Notes: generated by a model from the letters alone, not told the origin. Shown: positions 17,096-26,052, counted from the stretch's first letter. The stretch: DNA of 64,000 nt from Brevibacillus sp. DP1.3A (GCF_013284245.2 NZ_CP085876.1:2463001-2527000); one strand, 5' to 3'. A program made the numbers and translations.

Positions 17096-18055
17096 ATGAA
17101 AACGAGAGTAACCGAGCTACTTCAAATTACATATCCGGTAGTTCAAGGTGGCTTGGCTTATTTGGCTTACGCAGACTTGGCTGTGGCTGTGTCAAATGCC
17201 GGGGGACTCGGTCAAATTACGGCTATGTCCTTGCCATCGGCAGATGCACTGCGGGAGGAAATTCGCAAGGTCCGTGCATTGACGGATAAACCATTTGGTG
17301 TGAATTATGCCATTGGTCAACACGGTCGGCCGTATGAAGAAATGCTGGATGTGGCGATTGAAGAAGGTGTGGCAGCTGTTTCGGTAACTGGAGGCAATCC
17401 AGAACCGTTGCTGCGCAGACTCGATGGTCATCCCATCAAAAAGCTTGTCTTGGTTGCGTCTGCGCGCCAAGCACAAAAAGCAGAATCAATTGGCGCGGAT
17501 GCTGTGATGGCTGTCGGTCAAGAAGGTGGGGGTCACCTCGGAAGAGATGATATCGGGACGTTTGTTTTAATTCCGCGTGTGGTGGATTCCGTGAAAATTC
17601 CGGTATTGGCTAGCGGTGGCATCGGTGATGGTCGGGGAATTTTGGCAGCGCTTGCACTTGGTGCAGAGGGTGTGGAGATGGGGACGCGATTTATTGCGAC
17701 GAAGGAATGTGTCCATGCGCATTCTGCCTACAAAGAGGCGTTGGTTGCTGGAACGGAGCACGATACCGCAGTTATTAAGCGCACGCTGGGAACACCTGCG
17801 AGGGTCGTTCGTACACCAGGCTCAGATCATATTCTCCAATTGGAAAAAGAAGGGGCAGGCTACGAGCAGTTAAAGAGCTTCATCAGTGGAGCGAACAATT
17901 GCACATTTATTTATGAGGGCGACAGCCAGCATGGCTTTGGTTGGGCTGGTCAGGTTATTGGATTGATTGATGATGTACCAAGTGTCCAACAATTGTTTGA
18001 CCGCATGTTTACCGATGTGAACAAGTCGTTGGATCGACTTGGGTCTTTTTCCTAA
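17096..18055 (+). CDS. NAD(P)H-dependent flavin oxidoreductase (nitronate monooxygenase / FabK-like)
   Basis: 319 residues of the 2-nitropropane dioxygenase-like TIM-barrel family: N-terminal YPVVQGGLAYLAYADLA, SNAGGLGQI, GVNYAI, the family signature VGQEGGGHLGRDD and the FMN phosphate-binding VLASGGIGDGRGILAALALGAEGVEMGTRF. FMN enzyme that oxidises alkyl nitronates or, in FabK relatives, reduces enoyl-ACP; no fatty-acid genes are adjacent, so nitronate monooxygenase is the safer call. ATG 17096 has GAGGTGAT about 7 bases upstream. Monocistronic with its own terminator. Confidence 0.85.
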   Translation: MKTRVTELLQITYPVVQGGLAYLAYADLAVAVSNAGGLGQITAMSLPSADALREEIRKVRALTDKPFGVNYAIGQHGRPYEEMLDVAIEEGVAAVSVTGGNPEPLLRRLDGHPIKKLVLVASARQAQKAESIGADAVMAVGQEGGGHLGRDDIGTFVLIPRVVDSVKIPVLASGGIGDGRGILAALALGAEGVEMGTRFIATKECVHAHSAYKEALVAGTEHDTAVIKRTLGTPARVVRTPGSDHILQLEKEGAGYEQLKSFISGANNCTFIYEGDSQHGFGWAGQVIGLIDDVPSVQQLFDRMFTDVNKSLDRLGSFS

Positions 18056-18058
18056 AAC

Positions 18059-18107
18059 AAAAGAACAGGCCTGCGTTTTTCAAATGAAAGCGGACCTGTT
18101 CTTTTGC
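18059..18107 (+). terminator. Terminator after the flavin oxidoreductase gene
   Basis: CAAAAGAACAGG and CCTGTTCTTTTG form a 12-bp stem with a long loop. Confidence 0.7.
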
Positions 18108-18139
18108 ATATAACTTAACTAAAGAAAGCGGGAGGCGGT

Positions 18140-18775
18140 CTATCCACGAGAATTTCCTAATGTATAGAGCTTACTCAACACGCCAAATGTTTCTTCGAGA
18201 CGACTCACCAATGCTTCTCCGTCTGCTAAGATTGGATCATGACGGTCAATGGTAATTCCACAGAGCAACTCCGCTTTTTTTACCTGTGCCAGCCTGTCCA
18301 CCAACTTTTTCACGCCAGCCGTGCCCAGCTCTTTTTGAGACGTGCTTGCTGGTTGCATATGATCTGGAGACCAGTGAAAATGCTCCGGAACCATCGCGAT
18401 GACCTCATCTAAACGCTTGTTAAACGCATGACTGATGATCTCTTTGGAAGGAGACTCGTAGATTACCGCGTACCAAACGAACAAATGTGTTCCCCACAAG
18501 CCGATTTGAAAGTGCGGATGCTTTTTGTAACCGCGTTTATCATTAGCCCAGGCAACCCACGTATCAGCTGGTGGGTTCACTGTACGGCGTGCATGTTTTG
18601 CTATGTGCGTAAACATTTCATCCCCGGTTGCAACGGAGAGAAAAGGCGCAAAGTGTTGGCTGAGTACTTCGAATTTGGGACGGATATTGGTTTTGATCGC
18701 GTCCATCCGAGCATCCAGTCCATCAATGGCAAAAACATCAAAATCTTCTTGACGAAAGCCTGGAAACGTTGTCAT
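18140..18775 (-). CDS. yktB: YktB family protein (DUF1054)
   Basis: 211 residues closely resembling B. subtilis YktB along the length: FDVFAIDGLDARMDAIKT, FLSVATGDEMFTHIAKHARR, DTWVAWANDKRGYKKHPHF, LWGTHLFVWYAVIYESP and VKKAELLCGI. The family is known only as DUF1054; a soluble cytoplasmic protein of unproven function. ATG 18775 has GAGGTG 8 bases upstream, whereas the frame runs on to 18805 without a site. Monocistronic. Confidence 0.9.
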   Translation of the reverse strand: MTTFPGFRQEDFDVFAIDGLDARMDAIKTNIRPKFEVLSQHFAPFLSVATGDEMFTHIAKHARRTVNPPADTWVAWANDKRGYKKHPHFQIGLWGTHLFVWYAVIYESPSKEIISHAFNKRLDEVIAMVPEHFHWSPDHMQPASTSQKELGTAGVKKLVDRLAQVKKAELLCGITIDRHDPILADGEALVSRLEETFGVLSKLYTLGNSRG

Positions 18776-19005
18776 GTAACAAACACCTCTTTTAAGCATC
18801 ATCAAACCCCAGTGGAAAGAAAAGGGCGATCGTCCCCGTCAAGGGAGCTTGGAATCCTCATATGATATCATACCATCCAGGAAAAAAATACATGCCGAGT
18901 TTTATGAATAGCAAAACCAAAGCCTGAATAATATGATATACCACTCACTCCCTTGCGGCTAAAGTGATATCTGAGTATTCTGTCAACGGGAGGGGCCTGT
19001 AGAAG

Positions 19006-19605
19006 ATGAATCTCGGCATGGAGTTGGAGTATTTTCATTTGGCAGTTTGGTTTGACCGCAAAACATTGCACGCGATGGTGCAGGCCCTGGTGGGAGCAGG
19101 GGTGAGCGTCACGTGGAAAGAATCTCCCGAGCAGTTTCACCTCCTCGTGAACACCACAGATGGCCGATCCGACTGGAAAATGCAGCGTTTAAACGGGTCC
19201 TATAAGCTGCACATTACCGGCATTCCTGTCAATGATTCTCGAGTGGCACTCGTATTGTACCACTTCGTAGAGCGGGCAAAAGGGCATGCCATGATCAAGG
19301 TCACTTTTGAAGAGTGCGTCTTGCTGAAGCAAATCCAGTACGGAGAAGTTATCAGAATAGTGGAATTAAAAGGAGCTGAGAAAAAAGTGATCTATGAAAA
19401 ATTTTGCAATGTAACGATGGATCAGGTAATTGCCGCGATGAAACGACGTGACTCGGAAGAACGAATCCCGGTGCTGCGTCTGGAGTTGGATTATGAACTG
19501 GCAACGTTGTATGACGCCATGCAGGCCAAAGACCAAAGTCAAATGAAGCAGTCTACAGAGCGATTAAAACAGCTCCGTCGGGAAATGTTGCTTTTGGAAG
19601 CGTAG
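19006..19605 (+). CDS. Hypothetical protein, paralogue of the protein at 20685
   Basis: 199 residues, soluble, with an N-terminal alpha/beta part, a middle segment GHAMIKVTFEECVLLKQIQY followed by GEVIRIVELKG, and a C-terminal helix ERLKQLRREMLLLEA. The middle and end can be aligned by eye with the 198-residue protein encoded at 20685 (GYGIVHRIYDGF, GSVVSIQELTGDEEV, VRLVTLSRRLFELEV), so the two are probably paralogues of one small family. GGGAGGGG lies 10 bases before ATG 19006. No function can be assigned. Own terminator follows. Confidence 0.65.
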   Translation: MNLGMELEYFHLAVWFDRKTLHAMVQALVGAGVSVTWKESPEQFHLLVNTTDGRSDWKMQRLNGSYKLHITGIPVNDSRVALVLYHFVERAKGHAMIKVTFEECVLLKQIQYGEVIRIVELKGAEKKVIYEKFCNVTMDQVIAAMKRRDSEERIPVLRLELDYELATLYDAMQAKDQSQMKQSTERLKQLRREMLLLEA

Positions 19606-19660
19606 GCAGACTGGAGGATAGCCAAAGGACGATGAGTTTGACACAAACCAATACGGAATG

Positions 19661-19702
19661 AAAAAGCGACATCTCAAACAAATGAGGGTGTCGCTTTTTT
19701 TG
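19661..19702 (+). terminator. Terminator after the 19006 gene
   Basis: AAAAAGCGACA and TGTCGCTTTTTTT make an 11-bp stem with inner TC/GA pairing and a T run. Confidence 0.8.
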
Positions 19703-19831
19703 GTTGCAAGTCGCTTATTTAGTAATTGTTGTTTTTATAAAAGACTTGTTTGAATGGGAGGCCCGGCGGTTGTACAATAAAGAAGGTTTTTGACAGCATA
19801 TTTACGCACACGCCGGAAAGGAAGAAAAGTT

Positions 19832-20338
19832 TTGGAAGCATTCCTATCACAAATCCCCAATGTAGCGATCCTGCTTTTAGCCGTCATCGCATTGACACTG
19901 ATCCTGATATGGATCGTGATTATGCAGTCCGTCCGGATTAGTAGATTGAGGAAATCAATCAACCGGATTATGACAGGGACGGGAGGAGCGAATCTCGAGG
20001 AGGGCTTGCACAGACTGCTGGATCAGGTAGAGGAAATGAAAAAGCAGCATAGCGATCAGCAGTTTGCCATCAATCGTCTGTCACAAAGAATGGCAGCGCA
20101 ATGCGGCAAGGTAGCGATTATCCGTTACAATGCCTTCGGGGATGTCGGCAGTGATCTTAGCTTTTCGCTGGCGGTAACAGATGACGCTGGGAATGGCGTC
20201 GTGATCACCAGCATTTTTGGACGAGAAGAATCTCGCGTGTACGCCAAGCCGCTTGAGCAGGGGACATCGAGCTACCATTTGTCTGAAGAAGAACAGGCTG
20301 CGATTAAAAAAGCGATGACCTCAACCGCAGGGATATAA
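19832..20338 (+). CDS. DUF4446 family membrane-anchored protein
   Basis: 168 residues: an N-terminal membrane helix (NVAILLLAVIALTLILIWIVIM, split here by its length), a coiled-coil-prone linker (LHRLLDQVEEMKKQHSDQQ) and the DUF4446 core VAIIRYNAFGDVGSDLSFSL ... VVITSIFGREESRVYAKPL ... YHLSEEEQAAI. Single-pass protein with a cytoplasmic C-terminal domain; function unknown. TTG 19832 with GGAAAGGAAG 7 bases upstream is preferred to the more distant 19790 start. It stands between two paralogous hypothetical genes. Confidence 0.78.
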   Translation: MEAFLSQIPNVAILLLAVIALTLILIWIVIMQSVRISRLRKSINRIMTGTGGANLEEGLHRLLDQVEEMKKQHSDQQFAINRLSQRMAAQCGKVAIIRYNAFGDVGSDLSFSLAVTDDAGNGVVITSIFGREESRVYAKPLEQGTSSYHLSEEEQAAIKKAMTSTAGI

Positions 20339-20684
20339 GTCCCTCTGAATTTCAATGAAACAGCAAGCATATGAATGAATCAGGGAGTTCTTTTCGTTTC
20401 CCTGCCTCTGATTGCGGATATTCCGGTTTTTTGCTAAAATTCATCGTCATTTTGCTCAAGACTTTTGAGGGCATCTGAGGTATAATAAAGATGTCAAAAA
20501 TGGCTTTTTTGCGAAAAACAAAAAGTAGGTGATCCGCCTTCATTACCCAAATCGATTTTCGATTCCCGGGGCAAGGCCAGGTTCTACAGCGTTCTTTTGT
20601 TGATACTTAGCGTATCTCCTCTGTTTTGGATAACTGTTCGGTCGTACTCGGCCCATGCAAACCAAAAGAATTGAGGAGATATTT
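20339..20684 (+). promoter_or_regulatory. Intergenic stretch with a -10 box and long 5' leader
   Basis: No credible gene: an open frame of 63 codons on the minus strand (20352-20543) has no ribosome binding site and poor composition. A TATAAT at 20481-20486 (no convincing -35) would give the downstream gene a leader of about 190 bases. I see no riboswitch landmarks in it. Confidence 0.4.
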
Positions 20685-21281
20685 ATGGCACAGCGTTTAG
20701 CAACTAATTACGCCAAGGCCTATTTCACGGTGAATGAAGAAGAGCTGAACCAGTTCGTTTCGCTTTTCACCAATGAACACATTTCAGTCCAAGTCAAAGT
20801 GTGTGACAATGGCGATCGTGACGTAATCTTGAATGACAAGAACGGCGAAATTCAATTGAGTTTTTGCCGGGTTGGCAGCCGCTACTCATGCGACAGCTCA
20901 TATCTGATCCGAGATCGGCAGCTGGCAAATGCAATGAGAAAAGCAATGAAAGCGTTCCGAGGCTATGGAATTGTCCACCGGATTTATGACGGCTTCACAA
21001 TGGTGTATCACTACGATCAAGGATCAGTCGTGAGCATTCAGGAGCTTACCGGAGACGAAGAAGTGTCCATCTTTGAAAATAACTCTCTGCACATGGCCAA
21101 TGAGCTGGAGGCATTGTTCCAGCAGGATGGCAGTGAGCAGGAGATTGAGTCCTTACGTCAAGAAACGGACCGATGGCTGGATTTGCGTAATTGGGCAAAG
21201 AGAACTGCCCCGGAAAAACTTCCAGCAATTGATGTTCGATTAGTAACGTTATCGCGACGTCTATTTGAATTAGAAGTGTAG
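20685..21281 (+). CDS. Hypothetical protein, paralogue of the protein at 19006
   Basis: 198 residues, soluble. N-terminal TNYAKAYFTVNEEELNQFVS, a strand-rich middle (DRDVILNDKNGEIQLSF), then GSVVSIQELTGDEEVSIFE and a C-terminal helix DVRLVTLSRRLFELEV. The C-terminal half resembles that of the gene at 19006. GAGGAG lies about 8 bases upstream of ATG 20685; an upstream in-frame ATG at 20655 has no site. Terminator directly after the stop. Function unknown. Confidence 0.65.
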   Translation: MAQRLATNYAKAYFTVNEEELNQFVSLFTNEHISVQVKVCDNGDRDVILNDKNGEIQLSFCRVGSRYSCDSSYLIRDRQLANAMRKAMKAFRGYGIVHRIYDGFTMVYHYDQGSVVSIQELTGDEEVSIFENNSLHMANELEALFQQDGSEQEIESLRQETDRWLDLRNWAKRTAPEKLPAIDVRLVTLSRRLFELEV

Positions 21282-21284
21282 TGA

Positions 21285-21313
21285 AAAAAGGGTGCCTGGG
21301 GCGCCCTTTTTTA
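21285..21313 (+). terminator. Terminator after the 20685 gene
   Basis: AAAAAAGGGTGC and GGCGCCCTTTTTT pair with one bulge around a short loop. Confidence 0.8.
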
Positions 21314-21339
21314 TGTATGTGATCAGGCAGCGATTAACA

Positions 21340-21380
21340 AAAAGCGGGTTTCCTCCTAACAAGAGGTGCCCGCTTTTGCT
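21340..21380 (-). terminator. Terminator of the acetyltransferase gene (minus strand)
   Basis: AAAAGCGGG and CCCGCTTTTT pair, with inner CCTC/GAGG; lies just beyond the stop at 21394 on the minus strand. Confidence 0.7.
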
Positions 21381-21393
21381 TTTTGCCCTTCAC

Positions 21394-21888
21394 TTAGCGC
21401 AATTGTAATGGTTTGCTCATATTGTACCAAATTTCTCCAGCGTGATCTGAGCTGGAAACACCGTTGTTGAGGTATCCATGACTTTCATAGTAGCCGATCA
21501 AATTTTCCTTACACGTTAGCGTGATCGTTTCACGGGCGGACTCTCTTGCTGATGCTTCTAGGTGCAATAGGAGCATGGAGGCAATGCCGCGATTTTGAAA
21601 AGCGGGAGAAACCGCTAATCCCAAAATGGTTTGATGTCCGCCAGATGCTGGATTTTCTTTAATTGTTTGAAATAGATCATCGGTAATGAAGGTGGATTCG
21701 ATGACGGGTCCATTGACCAAACCCGCAATCACCCCATCTGCTTCCGCTACAAAAAAGCTGTCAGGAATCAAACGAATACGCTTCTCAAATGCTTCCTGTG
21801 TCGCAGCCTCATCTGGTGAGAAGCAAAGGTGCTCGATGGCGATCAATGCAGGCAAATCTTTTGCTTTGGCATTACGGATAGTAATCAT
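21394..21888 (-). CDS. GNAT family N-acetyltransferase (arylalkylamine type)
   Basis: 164 residues with the GNAT layout: ITIRNAKAKDLPALIAIEHLCF, an acceptor loop with PDEAATQEAFEKRI, the beta4-acetyl-CoA segment LGLAVSPAFQNRGIASMLLLHL (Q/R-x-x-G-I/A at about residues 108-118) and LTCKENLIGYYESHGYLN. The wide 'FITDDLFQTIKE' insert resembles serotonin/arylalkylamine N-acetyltransferase relatives. Substrate unknown. ATG 21888 with GGAGAGG 11 bases upstream. Monocistronic, divergent from speD. Confidence 0.82.
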   Translation of the reverse strand: MITIRNAKAKDLPALIAIEHLCFSPDEAATQEAFEKRIRLIPDSFFVAEADGVIAGLVNGPVIESTFITDDLFQTIKENPASGGHQTILGLAVSPAFQNRGIASMLLLHLEASARESARETITLTCKENLIGYYESHGYLNNGVSSSDHAGEIWYNMSKPLQLR

Positions 21889-22042
21889 TTGTTTGCGATC
21901 CTCTCCATTCTGGTTCATTTCTGAAAGTGTAGCATATCTCACACCATGTGAAATCCACTTGTAGCAGGTGGTTACTCTCCATCCTGTAGAGATAGCCGTC
22001 AGCCTATTTATAGTGTTCTTAATAGATTATTGAAAAAGGGTA

Positions 22043-22072
22043 TTGTCAAACTAGGCCAAAGCATGGTATTGT
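22043..22072 (+). promoter_or_regulatory. speD promoter
   Basis: TTGTCA (22043-22048), 18-base spacer, TATTGT (22067-22072). The predicted start near 22079 gives a leader of about 130 bases before speD. Confidence 0.5.
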
Positions 22073-22093
22073 TGTTTTCGTTGGAAACAGGAT

Positions 22094-22166
22094 TAGGAAC
22101 CAGGATTCACTTTAAAGGGTGGATAACAACGGAAACCGCCCCCGTTAGTGAATGACGCAGGTCCTA
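22094..22166 (+). promoter_or_regulatory. Nested hairpin leader of speD
   Basis: Three nested stems: TAGGAACC (22094-22101) with GGTCCTA (22160-22166, one bulged A), ATTCACT (22105-22111) with AGTGAAT (22147-22153), and GGGTGG (22117-22122) with CCGCCC (22136-22141, one G-T). It begins about 15 bases after the predicted transcription start and ends 43 bases before speD. There is no T run, so it is not a terminator. I do not recognise it as a named riboswitch class. Confidence 0.55.
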
Positions 22167-22209
22167 GCGATGTTTAACATTACACTCGTTAGGAAGGGGG
22201 AACCGAAAG

Positions 22210-22611
22210 ATGGAATATTCGACTTTCGGAAGACACGTTGCTGTTGACACATGGGGAGTTCAGTTTGATTTGTTGAACGACGCAGAATTTTTGAAAAAGG
22301 AAATGATTGAGGCTGCTGAGGCATGCGGTGCTACGGTACTGAGTGTGCAAGCGAAGCAGTTTTCTCCTCAGGGTGCTACCGTACTGGTTCTTCTCTCGGA
22401 AAGCCACCTGTCCATTCATACGTATCCTGAGCGCGGCTTTGCTGCTCTGGATTGCTACACGTGTGGGGAAACCGTTGATCCGCAAATCGCCATCGACTAC
22501 TTGGTATCCGTGCTGAAGCCGGAAAAAACTTACGCGAAGAAATTAGTTCGTGGTTTGGGTGAACTGCAAGTTGTTGAGCCAGAAATGAAGCTGGTTGAAG
22601 CGGCAAAGTAA
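22210..22611 (+). CDS. speD: S-adenosylmethionine decarboxylase proenzyme
   Basis: 133 residues of the prokaryotic short SpeD type. The self-cleavage site is visible: SESHLSIHTYPE, with Glu64-Ser65 the bond processed so that Ser65 becomes the pyruvoyl group; His70 and the later Cys82 (LDCYTCGE) fit the processing and catalytic residues of the family. It provides decarboxylated SAM as aminopropyl donor for spermidine synthesis. AGGAAGGGGG is about 10 bases before ATG 22210. Its neighbour in pathway, speA, is at 15457. Preceded by a structured leader; monocistronic. Confidence 0.95.
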   Translation: MEYSTFGRHVAVDTWGVQFDLLNDAEFLKKEMIEAAEACGATVLSVQAKQFSPQGATVLVLLSESHLSIHTYPERGFAALDCYTCGETVDPQIAIDYLVSVLKPEKTYAKKLVRGLGELQVVEPEMKLVEAAK

Positions 22612-22690
22612 GTCACAAATGGAAAAGTTTTCAAGAGGTGCGGGCTAATTCCGCACCTCTTTTATATGGAGCTTCGATTCATATAGGTCA

Positions 22691-23302
22691 TCATGGAGTG
22701 ACAGTAGGAATTCTGCGGCCAATATCGTGGAGCAGAGAACGAAATTCTGTGGATGTATTGGTGATCTGGCTTTTCATGTCGGGTCTCACATCAACTTGAT
22801 TGGTCCGATGCGTCGCTTCTTCATAAATATCTGCATGGATGGCACGAATCCGGTCAAATGTGGCTGCGTCGGAGGCTACTTGGATCGAGAAGTTGGGAAC
22901 ACGTGAACGAACAGCTGAGTGGACTTGCTGTTCGATTATGCGCGTTTGCTCAGGGCCAAAATTTTTCCGAACACGAATTCCGATGACGGCATCTGTGCCG
23001 CTCACGAGAACAGTAGCACGTTCCACACCAGGTACGTCATCTGCGACCATGGTGAGCTGTTCAGCCAAATCCTGATTAAAACCGTTAACTGTATATCCGT
23101 TTCGATAATTGCGGGCATTGATTCCGCCAGTGTAGGCATGATAATCATGAGCGAGGCTTGTCCGTGCACCTGGGGCCTGCTGATAGGTGGTACTTTGTGT
23201 GTGAGCTTGATTTTTGGGATGGCTGCTCGAGCTTGCGCATCCGGTGATCATGGTTGCAATCGTAAGCAAGCCAACCAAACATTTCGGGCCGTACCGTTTC
23301 AT
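22691..23302 (-). CDS. YhcN/YlaJ family sporulation lipoprotein
   Basis: 203 residues with a lipoprotein signal peptide: KRYGPKCLVGLLTIATMITGC, lipobox ITGC with the lipidated Cys at residue 22. After a Ser/Gln-rich linker comes the YhcN/YlaJ domain: LAEQLTMVADDVPGVERATVLVSGTDAVIGI and VHSAVRSRVPNFSIQVASDAATFDRIRAI. Members are spore membrane lipoproteins affecting germination in Bacillus. A second member lies at 31849. Divergent from typA. Confidence 0.85.
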   Translation of the reverse strand: MKRYGPKCLVGLLTIATMITGCASSSSHPKNQAHTQSTTYQQAPGARTSLAHDYHAYTGGINARNYRNGYTVNGFNQDLAEQLTMVADDVPGVERATVLVSGTDAVIGIRVRKNFGPEQTRIIEQQVHSAVRSRVPNFSIQVASDAATFDRIRAIHADIYEEATHRTNQVDVRPDMKSQITNTSTEFRSLLHDIGRRIPTVTP

Positions 23303-23383
23303 ACGTATGCCACCTCCATTTTCCTTAGTATGACGAAAATAAAGTCCCTTACTCAGGAAGTGGCTCCCGTAAAAAACTGCCCA

Positions 23384-23412
23384 TTGTGCCGCGTTTCACT
23401 ACCTGTTAATAT
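23384..23412 (+). promoter_or_regulatory. typA promoter
   Basis: TTGTGC (23384-23389), 17-base spacer, TAATAT (23407-23412), 29 bases before the typA start. Confidence 0.5.
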
Positions 23413-23441
23413 GGAAGGTATGCATAATAGAGGAGGTTCAC

Positions 23442-25283
23442 ATGAAGCGTCTTGACATACGCAACATTGCAATTATTGCCCACGTTGACCACGGAAAAAC
23501 AACGCTGGTTGACAAACTTTTGATCCAATCGGGCACATTTCGCTCGAACCAACAGGTAGAAGAGAGAATGATGGACTCTAACGACCTGGAGCGCGAGCGT
23601 GGAATTACGATCCTGGCGAAAACAACTTCGGTCAAATACAATGATTTCACGATTAACATCTTGGATACACCAGGCCATGCTGACTTCGGTGGCGAGGTTG
23701 AGCGTATCATGAGCATGGTGGATGGCGTTCTGTTGATCGTCGACGCCTTCGAAGGCTGTATGCCACAAACGCGCTTTGTATTGAAAAAAGCGCTGGAAGC
23801 AAAAGTTACCCCTATCGTTGTCGTGAACAAAGTAGACCGCGACAATGCACGTCCTCAAGAAGTTATCAACGAAGTGTACGACCTGTTCATTGATCTGGAT
23901 GCGACGGAAGACCAGCTGGAATTCCCAATCGTATATGCTTCCGGTCTGCAAGGGATTGCAGGACTTGAGCCAGATAAGCTGGAAGGCGACCTTCGCCCAC
24001 TGTTTGACACCATCGTAGAGCATATGCCTGCTCCTGACGCAGACGAATCTGCTCCGCTCCAAATGCAAGTAACCATGCTGGATTACAACGACTTTTTGGG
24101 TCGTATCGGGATTGGCCGCATCTATCGCGGAACCATGAACCTGAATGAAATGGTATCTGTCACTACGCGTGAAGGCGAAGTGAAAAAAGCACGGATTCAA
24201 AAGCTGTTCGGTTTCTCCGGTTTGCAACGTGTTGAGCAAAAAACAGCAAGAGCAGGAGATATCGTAGCGATTTCTGGTATTGACGATATCAACGTAGGGG
24301 AAACCGTTTGCCACGTTGATCATCCAGAGGCATTGCCACTCTTGAAAATTGACGAGCCTACTCTGCAAATGACGTTCCTCGTGAATAACAGCCCGTTTGC
24401 TGGTCGCGAAGGTAAGCACGTGACTTCCCGCAAGCTGCGTGATCGTCTGATGTCTGAGCTGGAGACAGATGTATCTCTGCGTGTAGATGAAACAGATTCG
24501 CCAGATGCGTATGTGGTTTCTGGACGTGGTGAATTGCACTTGTCCATCTTGGTAGAGAACATGCGTCGTGAAGGCTTTGAGCTGGGTGTGTCCAAGCCTG
24601 AGGTTATCATTCGTATGATCGATGGACAAAAAATGGAACCGGCTGAGCTGTTGATCATTGATGTACCTGAGGAATACACAGGGCCGGTTATGGAGACATT
24701 GGGTCAACGTAAAGCCGAGATGGTTAACATGATCAACAACGGCTTCGGACAAGTTCGTCTGGAATTCATTATTCCATCCCGTGGTTTGATCGGATATCGT
24801 ACAGAGTTCTTGACGATTACACGCGGTTACGGTATTCTCAACCACTCCTTTGACAGCTATCGTCCACTTGTACCAGGAGCGGTAGGAGGACGTCACGCAG
24901 GGGTACTTATTTCCCACGAGACAGGAACAGCTACCACGTACGGCTTGATGTCCGTAGAGGATCGCGGAACGATGTTCATTCACCCAGGTACAGAAGTATA
25001 CGAGGGCATGATCGTGGGCGAGCATAACCGTGACAACGATCTTGTTGTTAACGTATGTAAAGAAAAGCATGCGACCAACGTACGTTCTGCGACCAAGGAT
25101 GAGACTGTCAAAATGAAGGCTCCTCGCATGTTGTCTTTGGAAGAGGCATTGGAATATCTGAACGACGATGAGCTGTGCGAAGTAACACCTCAATCCGTTC
25201 GTCTGCGCAAAAAATATCTGAACAAATCAGATCGTGAGCGCTATGAGAAGCAAAGACGCTATGAAGCACAACCGCAAGCGTAA
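23442..25283 (+). CDS. typA: Translational GTPase TypA/BipA
   Basis: 613 residues, the normal length. G1 AHVDHGKTT (residues 12-20), G2 ERGITI, G3 DTPGHADF, G4 NKVD and G5 SGLQG are all present, followed by EF-G-like domains II, III and V and the BipA-specific C-terminal domain ([26 protein letters not shown]). It binds ribosomes and helps 50S assembly and stress adaptation. GAGGAGG precedes ATG 23442. This is the ylaG position of B. subtilis, with ylaH just downstream after an inverted glutathione peroxidase gene. Codon use suggests high expression. Confidence 0.97.
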   Translation: MKRLDIRNIAIIAHVDHGKTTLVDKLLIQSGTFRSNQQVEERMMDSNDLERERGITILAKTTSVKYNDFTINILDTPGHADFGGEVERIMSMVDGVLLIVDAFEGCMPQTRFVLKKALEAKVTPIVVVNKVDRDNARPQEVINEVYDLFIDLDATEDQLEFPIVYASGLQGIAGLEPDKLEGDLRPLFDTIVEHMPAPDADESAPLQMQVTMLDYNDFLGRIGIGRIYRGTMNLNEMVSVTTREGEVKKARIQKLFGFSGLQRVEQKTARAGDIVAISGIDDINVGETVCHVDHPEALPLLKIDEPTLQMTFLVNNSPFAGREGKHVTSRKLRDRLMSELETDVSLRVDETDSPDAYVVSGRGELHLSILVENMRREGFELGVSKPEVIIRMIDGQKMEPAELLIIDVPEEYTGPVMETLGQRKAEMVNMINNGFGQVRLEFIIPSRGLIGYRTEFLTITRGYGILNHSFDSYRPLVPGAVGGRHAGVLISHETGTATTYGLMSVEDRGTMFIHPGTEVYEGMIVGEHNRDNDLVVNVCKEKHATNVRSATKDETVKMKAPRMLSLEEALEYLNDDELCEVTPQSVRLRKKYLNKSDRERYEKQRRYEAQPQA

Positions 25284-25298
25284 GATAGAAAAGAAAAG

Positions 25299-25337
25299 AA
25301 CGCCACTTGATCCTGTTTGGGATGAAGTGGCGTTTTT
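25299..25337. terminator. Bidirectional terminator between typA and the peroxidase gene
   Basis: AACGCCACTT and AAGTGGCGTT pair perfectly around a 16-base loop, followed by TTTTT; A-rich on the other side. Confidence 0.85.
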
Positions 25338-25350
25338 GTTTGGGCTGTCC

Positions 25351-25824
25351 TTACAACAGACTTTCAATATCAGAGACGAGCTCTTCAGGTTGAGTACGAG
25401 CACTGATGCGTTTTACGACATGACCGTCTTTATCCACGAGGAATTTGGCGAAGTTCCATTCGATATCTGGATTTTCTTCGCTCGGGGCATGTTCCTTCAA
25501 GTACTGATACAACGGGTGAGTATCAGGACCATTGACATCGATCTTTGCAAACAGCGGGAACGTCACGCCGTAATTTCGATCGCAAAACGTTGCGATTTCT
25601 TCTTCTGTTCCTGGCTCTTGTCCAGCGAACTGGTTGCAAGGGAAGCCGAGAACGACGAGACCCTTATCCTGATAGCGCTCATGCAGCTCCTGTAGCCCTT
25701 TGTATTGAGGGGTAAGGCCGCATTGGCTAGCGACGTTCACGATTAGCAGGACATGCCCTTTGAAGGCGGCCAATGTCTTCTCTTCACCGGAAATCGTTTT
25801 GACGGCAATATCATACAAGCTCAT
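25351..25824 (-). CDS. bsaA: Glutathione peroxidase-family thiol peroxidase (BsaA-like)
   Basis: 157 residues. Peroxidatic cysteine in NVASQCGLTPQY (about residue 37), where animals have selenocysteine; GFPCNQFAGQEPGTEEEI carries the Gln of the catalytic tetrad and the second Cys; WNFAKFLVDKDG holds the conserved Trp and Asn. Reduces hydroperoxides, in bacteria usually with thioredoxin. ATG 25824 has AAAGGTGGG upstream; in-frame 25851 lacks a site. Lies between typA and ylaH on the opposite strand. Confidence 0.9.
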   Translation of the reverse strand: MSLYDIAVKTISGEEKTLAAFKGHVLLIVNVASQCGLTPQYKGLQELHERYQDKGLVVLGFPCNQFAGQEPGTEEEIATFCDRNYGVTFPLFAKIDVNGPDTHPLYQYLKEHAPSEENPDIEWNFAKFLVDKDGHVVKRISARTQPEELVSDIESLL

Positions 25825-25912
25825 CTTATTCCCACCTTTTTCTACTGACATATCCTCATCATAGCATGTACGGTGAAATTCATGCCAGCAACCTGGAAGG
25901 GCCTACCGTTTT

Positions 25913-25941
25913 TTGACACAGAATCCACCACCTGATAAAGT
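25913..25941 (+). promoter_or_regulatory. Promoter of the ylaH operon
   Basis: TTGACA (25913-25918), 17-base spacer, TAAAGT (25936-25941). The leader then contains the hairpin AAGCGGT-9-ACCGCTT ending shortly before the ylaH ribosome binding site. Confidence 0.6.
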
Positions 25942-26052
25942 AAGAAAGATAGCGTTTTCCTAAGAAAAAAGGAGTGACTATTCGCTTCATTCCGCCTATG
26001 AGGCATGTGAAGCGGTAGGAGTTTCACCGCTTGAAGACAGGAGAGATAAGTG

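Noticed and set aside
20352..20543. 63-codon minus-strand frame
   Set aside because: No ribosome binding site and no resemblance to a protein; it overlaps a likely promoter of the opposite strand.
23406..25193. 595-codon open frame on the minus strand across typA
   Set aside because: It is exactly antisense to typA, an unmistakable conserved gene; composition is Cys/His/Arg-rich shadow sequence and there is no ribosome binding site.
25978..26049. Riboswitch before ylaH
   Set aside because: Only one 7-bp hairpin (AAGCGGT/ACCGCTT) is visible, without the landmarks of a known riboswitch.
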